64,000 bases of DNA from Nocardia niigatensis NBRC 100131 (GTDB taxonomy: Bacteria > Actinomycetota > Actinomycetes > Mycobacteriales > Mycobacteriaceae). The notes beneath the pieces are model-generated. The model ran no database searches and was not told where the DNA came from. It worked only from the letters and a program-made list of their open reading frames with translations. Below are positions 60,125-64,000 of this stretch, piece after piece. The stretch spans positions 124,001-188,000 of the forward strand of contig NZ_BAGC01000043.1 of NCBI RefSeq assembly GCF_000308655.1, in the 5' to 3' direction. The position numbers and the translations under genes were made by a program. Position 1 is the first letter of the stretch. Every line of letters starts with the position of its first letter.

Positions 60125-61870
60125 ATGGCGTCAGCATCCACACCGCGACAGTCGACCCTGCACGATCCCCTGCCGCTGGCCAGCGGACAGGTGCTACCCA
60201 ATCGCATTATGAAATCGGCCCTGAGCGAAGGGCTGGCGAATGGCGACAATGCCCCCGACGCGCGCCTGGAACGACTGTACGACCGCTGGAGTCGCGGCGG
60301 CTACGGCCTCATCGTCACCGGCAATGTCATGGTCGACCGCCGCCACTGCGGTGAACCCGGCAATGTGGCCATGGAGGACGACCGGCACCTGGAGGCCCTC
60401 ACCCGCTGGGCGAAGGTCGCCAAGGACGGCGGCGCCAAGGTGTGGGTGCAGCTGAATCATCCTGGACGGCAGGCCAATCCGATCGTCACCCGCACCCGCG
60501 CGGTCGCGCCCTCGCCCATCGCCATGGGCATTCCCGGCGTGCCCGCCCCGCGCGAGCTGACCGAGGACGAGATCCTCGACATCATCTCCCGCTTCGGCCG
60601 TGCAGCCCGGGTCGCCGAGGCCGCCGGATTCGACGGCGTGCAGATCCACGGCGCACACGGCTACCTCGTGTCACAGTTCCTGTCACCGCTGTCCAATCAG
60701 CGCACCGACGCCTGGGGCGGCGACGCCGAGCGCCGGCGGCAGTTCGTCGTCGAGGTCGCGCGCAGCATCCGTGCGGCGGTGAGCCCCGGCTTCGGGCTGG
60801 GCATCAAGCTCAATTCGGCCGACTTCCAGCGCGGCGGCTTCACCGAGGACGAGTCGCGCACCGTCATCGAGGAGCTGTCCGCCGAGCGGGTGGACCTGTT
60901 CGAGATCAGCGGCGGCAGTTACGAATCCCCCGCCATGATGGGCCGCCCGCGCACCGCGTCGGCGAGCACCCGGGCCCGCGAGGCGTACTTCCTGGACTAC
61001 GCCGAGACCGCCCGGCGGGCCGCGGGCTCGGTGCCGATCGCGGTGACCGGCGGCTTCCGCTCCCGCGCCGCCATGTCCGACGCGCTGGCCGCCGGCGCCT
61101 GCGACCTGGTCGGCCTGGGCCGCCCCACAGCCGTGATCCCCAGCGCCGCAGCCGATCTGCTCACCGAGAGCACCGACACGCTGCGCCCGCCGCACATCTC
61201 GCTGGGCCTGCCGCCGCGCCTGGCCGCCAATGGCGGACTCAAGTCCTTCGACGGCGCGCTGGATCTGCAGTGGCACACCGACCAGCTGCACCGGCTGGGC
61301 GCGGGCAAGGACCCCGACCCGGACCGCTCACCCTGGCTGACGGCCCTGACCATGCTGCGCCGCAACGGCCTCGACGCCTTCCGCAGCAAGCGATCCGCCG
61401 CCCCGCGCACCGCCGCCGACCGCGCGGCCCGCAAGTTCCGCACCGAGCGCGCCATGGGCCGCTACGTCATGAACCCGACGGTGCGGGCGCTCGACAGGAT
61501 CGGCATCCGCACGGCCTTCGCCAGCGAGATCGAGACCATCGGGCGTAAGTCCGGGCTGCCGCGCCGCGTGCCGGTATCGCTGCTGTTCGACGGCGAGGGC
61601 GCGTGGGCCATCTGCCAGCACGGCATGCGGTCGGGCTGGGGGCTGAATCTCGCGGCCGATCCGAATGTCCGGGTCCGCCAGGGTGACCGCTGGCGCACCG
61701 GTACCGCCGTATTGCTCCCCGACGACGATGTGGTGGCCCGCGCCCGCACCTTCGCCCCGCATCCGGCACTGGCGCCGTTCACCCGCAGCGTCTTCGCGGC
61801 ACTGGAGAGCGATCCGGTGACGGTCCGGATCACCTTCACCGATCGACAGTCCGACGGAATTTCACCGTAA
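60125..61870 (+). CDS. Old Yellow Enzyme fused to a deazaflavin-type nitroreductase domain
   Basis: This 581-residue protein has an N-terminal OYE/NADH:flavin oxidoreductase barrel, about 10-390: KVWVQLNHPGRQANP, the HGAHGYLVSQFLSP active-site segment near 175, and a phosphate-binding TGGF/GLGRP end. A linker rich in Arg and Ala leads to a C-terminal domain of about 445-575 like the F420-dependent DDN (DUF385) reductases: TIGRKSGLPRRVPVSLLF, CQHGMRSGWGLNLAADPNV. The first domain should bind FMN and reduce activated alkenes; the second may bind F420. Both in one chain suggests internal electron transfer, which is inference. No frameshift is seen at the junction. Confidence 0.85.
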   Translation: MASASTPRQSTLHDPLPLASGQVLPNRIMKSALSEGLANGDNAPDARLERLYDRWSRGGYGLIVTGNVMVDRRHCGEPGNVAMEDDRHLEALTRWAKVAKDGGAKVWVQLNHPGRQANPIVTRTRAVAPSPIAMGIPGVPAPRELTEDEILDIISRFGRAARVAEAAGFDGVQIHGAHGYLVSQFLSPLSNQRTDAWGGDAERRRQFVVEVARSIRAAVSPGFGLGIKLNSADFQRGGFTEDESRTVIEELSAERVDLFEISGGSYESPAMMGRPRTASASTRAREAYFLDYAETARRAAGSVPIAVTGGFRSRAAMSDALAAGACDLVGLGRPTAVIPSAAADLLTESTDTLRPPHISLGLPPRLAANGGLKSFDGALDLQWHTDQLHRLGAGKDPDPDRSPWLTALTMLRRNGLDAFRSKRSAAPRTAADRAARKFRTERAMGRYVMNPTVRALDRIGIRTAFASEIETIGRKSGLPRRVPVSLLFDGEGAWAICQHGMRSGWGLNLAADPNVRVRQGDRWRTGTAVLLPDDDVVARARTFAPHPALAPFTRSVFAALESDPVTVRITFTDRQSDGISP

Positions 61871-61907
61871 TCAGGAATTTATGTTCATGTGATATGGTGA
61901 AAGCGAA

Positions 61908-61994
61908 ATCGAATTCTCCTGTCTACCATCGGGTCTCGCGGTAGCGAGTGGATAGTGCGCTGCCACGCATCCGAATAAGACAGGAGAATTCGAT
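61908..61994 (+). promoter_or_regulatory. 17-bp inverted repeat over the methyltransferase start
   Basis: ATCGAATTCTCCTGTCT (61908-61924) and AGACAGGAGAATTCGAT (61978-61994) are perfect reverse complements, separated by 53 nt. The right arm contains the ribosome binding site GGAG (61983-61986) and the first two bases of the ATG at 61993. Inside the loop is a smaller stem (CTCGC-ggta-GCGAG). In RNA this would hide the translation start, so a switch, thermosensor or attenuator is possible; a pair of protein-binding sites is the alternative. Confidence 0.6.
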
Positions 61995-62865
61995 GGACAA
62001 CGGTTCGACGGAGACCAAGGGCCCGAGCCGGACCGCGATGATGGCGGCGGCCGGTCGCGCCGCACATCTGATCGTGGATCGCGCACCGCACCTGTTCCAG
62101 GACACGGTGGCGGAGACGCTGCTGGGCGAACGAGCCGCCGAACTCCTCTCCTACCACCGCGAATCCGGCGATCACCCGGTGCTCAGCGGCACTCGATCCC
62201 AGGTCAGCGCCCGCAGCCACTACACCGAGGCCCGGCTGGCGGCAGGCGATTTCGAGCAGTACGTGATCCTGGGTGCGGGCCTGGACACCTTCGCCTACCG
62301 CTCGCCCCTGGCCGGGCAGGTCGCTGTCTTCGAGGTGGACCATCCGGCCACCCAGGCATGGAAGCGGGAATTGCTGGCCGCCGCCGGAATCGGTGACACC
62401 GCGGTCGAATTCGTCGGCGTCGATTTCGAACGCGACGATCTGGCGGCGGAATTGACCGCGCACGGTTTCGACCCGAATCGTCCCACGCTGGTGAGCTGGC
62501 TGGGCGTGACCATGTATCTGACCGAATCCGCGATCGCGGCCACCCTGGACACGCTCTCGCGCCTCGCGCCCGGCACCGAACTGGTGATGGAGTACGCGCT
62601 GCTGCCGGAGCTGCGTGACGAATCCGGCCGCGTCTTCGCCGAATTCGCGCTCGCCGCCACCGCGGGGCAGGGTGAGCCGCTGCTCAGCTTCTTCTCGCCC
62701 GAATCAGTGACGGCACTGCTGAACAGTCACGGATTCACTGTGGCCGACCATGTTTCGCAGCAGACCGCCGTCGACGCCGCCCTCTGGCAGCGCACGGACG
62801 GCCTGCACCCCGTGGACTTCTGCCGGCTGGTGCGCGCTCACAACCCGGGACGAACCAGGATCTGA
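61993..62865 (+). CDS. SAM-dependent methyltransferase, PF04072 family
   Basis: This 290-residue methyltransferase of the leucine carboxyl methyltransferase-like family (expanded in mycobacteria and nocardiae) has SARSHYTEARL near 75, the SAM loop VILGAGLDTFAYRSPL at about 92-107, EVDHPATQAWKR near 118, VGVDFERDDL, and WLGVTMYLT near 180. Substrates in this group are small molecules or unknown. The ATG at 61993 follows GGAG by 6 bp, but both lie inside one arm of a 17-bp inverted repeat. Its end overlaps the convergent alcohol dehydrogenase by 28 bp. Confidence 0.9.
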   Translation: MDNGSTETKGPSRTAMMAAAGRAAHLIVDRAPHLFQDTVAETLLGERAAELLSYHRESGDHPVLSGTRSQVSARSHYTEARLAAGDFEQYVILGAGLDTFAYRSPLAGQVAVFEVDHPATQAWKRELLAAAGIGDTAVEFVGVDFERDDLAAELTAHGFDPNRPTLVSWLGVTMYLTESAIAATLDTLSRLAPGTELVMEYALLPELRDESGRVFAEFALAATAGQGEPLLSFFSPESVTALLNSHGFTVADHVSQQTAVDAALWQRTDGLHPVDFCRLVRAHNPGRTRI

Positions 62866-63869
62866 ATGTGGTCGTCGGGATTGCGCAGTGACCCGAAGGC
62901 GCCCGCGACCCCGTCCAGCCCCACCTGATCGGTGATGAGCGAGGCGGCGTCCACGGTGCCATCGGCGATGCGCCGCAACGTCTTCGCGTACTCCTCGTGC
63001 GGGTACACCATGCACATCTGCAACGAGATGTCCTTGTAGATGCCCACGATCGGCCGGATGACATCGTCGGTCATGACCGCGCCGACCTGCAGGATCGCCG
63101 TCTCGCGCGGCACCTTGTACATGAGGTCGTTGAGCAGCCCCGGCACCGAGGCGCACACCCACACGTGCAGTTTCTGCCCCGGTGTGGACAGTTCCTGCCA
63201 CACCTCGACCGGATCCTCGGCGGCCGGATCCACCGCCCGGTGCGCACCGAGCCGCAGCGCGGCCTCCCGGCGCAGTTTCGACGGATCGGAGGCCACGATG
63301 GGTGCGACGCCGCGCTCCGCCAGCGCGGCCACCGCGCCCAGACCGACCGGCCCGCAACCGATCACGATTCCGGTCCCGTCCGGCCCGATGCCGGCGCGGG
63401 CCACATTGCCGAACCCGACGGCCAGCGGCTCGGTCAGGGCCGCGACATGCGGCGGCACATGGTCGGGAATGGGTTCCAGCGCCATGGCCTGCAACACCAT
63501 GCGCTCGCCGAAGCCGCCCGGGAACTCGTTGGAGTAGCCGATGCCGTGGATACCGCCCGCGGTGTCCAGCGCCCAGGGCAGCGCGACCACGTTCTGTCCC
63601 TCGACGAACGGGGTGTCCGGTCCCGCGCCGATGACCCGGGCGGCCAGCTCGTGGCCCAGCACCAGGTCCCGGTGCGGATCGAACAGGAGGGTCGGCACGC
63701 CGCTGTCACGGGAGGCCTGGAGGAACTCCTCGGTGTAGTCGAGCGCCTGCCTGTCGGATCCGCAGATCCCGCAGGCGATGGTCTCGACCAGCACCTGACC
63801 GGGCCCCGGCACGGGCTCGGGAACCTGGTCGACCACGAGTTTCCGATCGCGCATGACTACCGCGCGCAT
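62838..63869 (-). CDS. zinc-type alcohol dehydrogenase (MDR family)
   Basis: This 343-residue medium-chain dehydrogenase has the catalytic zinc ligands in CGICGSD near 33-39 and GHE near 71-73, and the NAD(P) site GIVIGCGPVGLGAVAAL near 165-180. The four-cysteine structural zinc lobe after GHE is absent: the segment VEGQNVVALPWALDTAGG has none. It is convergent with the methyltransferase, with a small overlap. A partial gene lies upstream (43-bp gap) in the same direction, perhaps co-transcribed. Substrate unknown. Confidence 0.9.
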   Translation of the reverse strand: MRAVVMRDRKLVVDQVPEPVPGPGQVLVETIACGICGSDRQALDYTEEFLQASRDSGVPTLLFDPHRDLVLGHELAARVIGAGPDTPFVEGQNVVALPWALDTAGGIHGIGYSNEFPGGFGERMVLQAMALEPIPDHVPPHVAALTEPLAVGFGNVARAGIGPDGTGIVIGCGPVGLGAVAALAERGVAPIVASDPSKLRREAALRLGAHRAVDPAAEDPVEVWQELSTPGQKLHVWVCASVPGLLNDLMYKVPRETAILQVGAVMTDDVIRPIVGIYKDISLQMCMVYPHEEYAKTLRRIADGTVDAASLITDQVGLDGVAGAFGSLRNPDDHIQILVRPGL

Positions 63870-63912
63870 GTCACTGTCCTTCCGTACCGGGACGCGGGCT
63901 ACGGAACGCGGA

Positions 63913-64000
63913 TCAGCTTCGGGCCCACTCGTGGCCCCAGTAGCTGTCGGCGGTCATCTCCTCGGCGACGTAGTCGTCGCCGACGAGCATGCCCTCACAG
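63913..64000 (-). CDS. C-terminal end of an unknown protein, cut by the window edge
   Basis: Only the last 28 residues are visible, read from the right edge to the TGA at 63913: CEGMLVGDDYVAEEM followed by TADSYWGHEWARS. The acidic, Trp/His-containing tail is not enough to name a family. It lies just upstream of the alcohol dehydrogenase on the same strand and may share its transcript. Confidence 0.5.
   Translation of the reverse strand, partial: CEGMLVGDDYVAEEMTADSYWGHEWARS

Noticed and set aside
61908..61994. Cloning or assembly artefact because each arm of the inverted repeat contains GAATTC
   Set aside because: The arms extend beyond GAATTC to 17 bp and coincide with a functional ribosome binding site and start codon; an artefact would not be expected to align with these. 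Read-level checks would settle it.

Overview
The window is high-GC actinobacterial DNA, most likely from Nocardia or a close mycolic-acid-containing relative. The evidence is an antigen-85-like mycolyltransferase, an LGFP-repeat cell-wall protein, a secretory LIP-type lipase, and a long stretch (about 26.1 to 55.6 kb) whose gene order matches, from memory, the Mycobacterium tuberculosis block Rv2397c to Rv2427c. No rRNA, tRNA, CRISPR array, insertion sequence or prophage was seen. The species assignment is inference from gene content; no database was searched.

Left part (1 to 26 kb). A PucR-type regulator runs in from the left edge. It is followed by a secreted lipase, a small unknown protein and a secreted mycolyltransferase-like esterase. 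After a 0.67 kb hairpin-rich gap without a convincing gene come a DUF2332 protein and a class Ib ribonucleotide reductase operon, nrdH-nrdI-nrdE, with a terminator behind it and a pair of NrdR-box-like sites 32 bp apart in front. Then come a secreted G1 (glutamic) peptidase, an FMN reductase with a divergent TetR regulator and a good operator, NH3-type nadE, and a DUF1003 protein. A molybdenum cofactor cluster follows: moaA-moaD on the minus strand, and moeA, a moaC-moaB fusion and moaE on the plus strand. Next are urate oxidase with a convergent PucR regulator, a CobW-type metallochaperone GTPase, a coiled-coil protein of unknown function, a single-chain biotin-dependent acyl-CoA carboxylase and a flavin monooxygenase.

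Middle part (26 to 55.6 kb). Sulfate uptake is encoded by sbp-cysT-cysW-cysA, all on the minus strand. Then come an M48 protease, several small proteins (one a 25-residue membrane peptide), a GH15 glucoamylase/trehalase-type enzyme, and a two-gene operon pairing a 719-residue Pro/Thr/Ala-rich protein with a dynamin-like GTPase whose P-loop lysine is replaced by methionine. These are followed by lepA, a PemK/MazF-fold protein, an aquaporin, a transglutaminase relic, rpsT, an LGFP protein, holA, an alpha/beta hydrolase, comEC and comEA. The minus-strand run DegV, octT, gpgP, rsfS, nadD serves methylglucose lipopolysaccharide, ribosome silencing and NAD functions. A VWA/MoxR pair and proA close the block.

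Right part (55.6 to 64 kb) looks accessory. It holds an MFS exporter coupled to a GNAT-like protein, a ribokinase, an SDR, and a TetR regulator with two tandem palindromic operators in front of an unusual fusion of an Old Yellow Enzyme with a deazaflavin-dependent (DDN-type) nitroreductase domain. Next is a PF04072-type methyltransferase whose ribosome binding site and start codon lie inside one arm of a perfect 17-bp inverted repeat. A zinc alcohol dehydrogenase and the tail of an unknown gene end the window. The best candidates for something new are the deviant dynamin operon, the OYE-DDN fusion module and the 17-bp repeat over the methyltransferase start.
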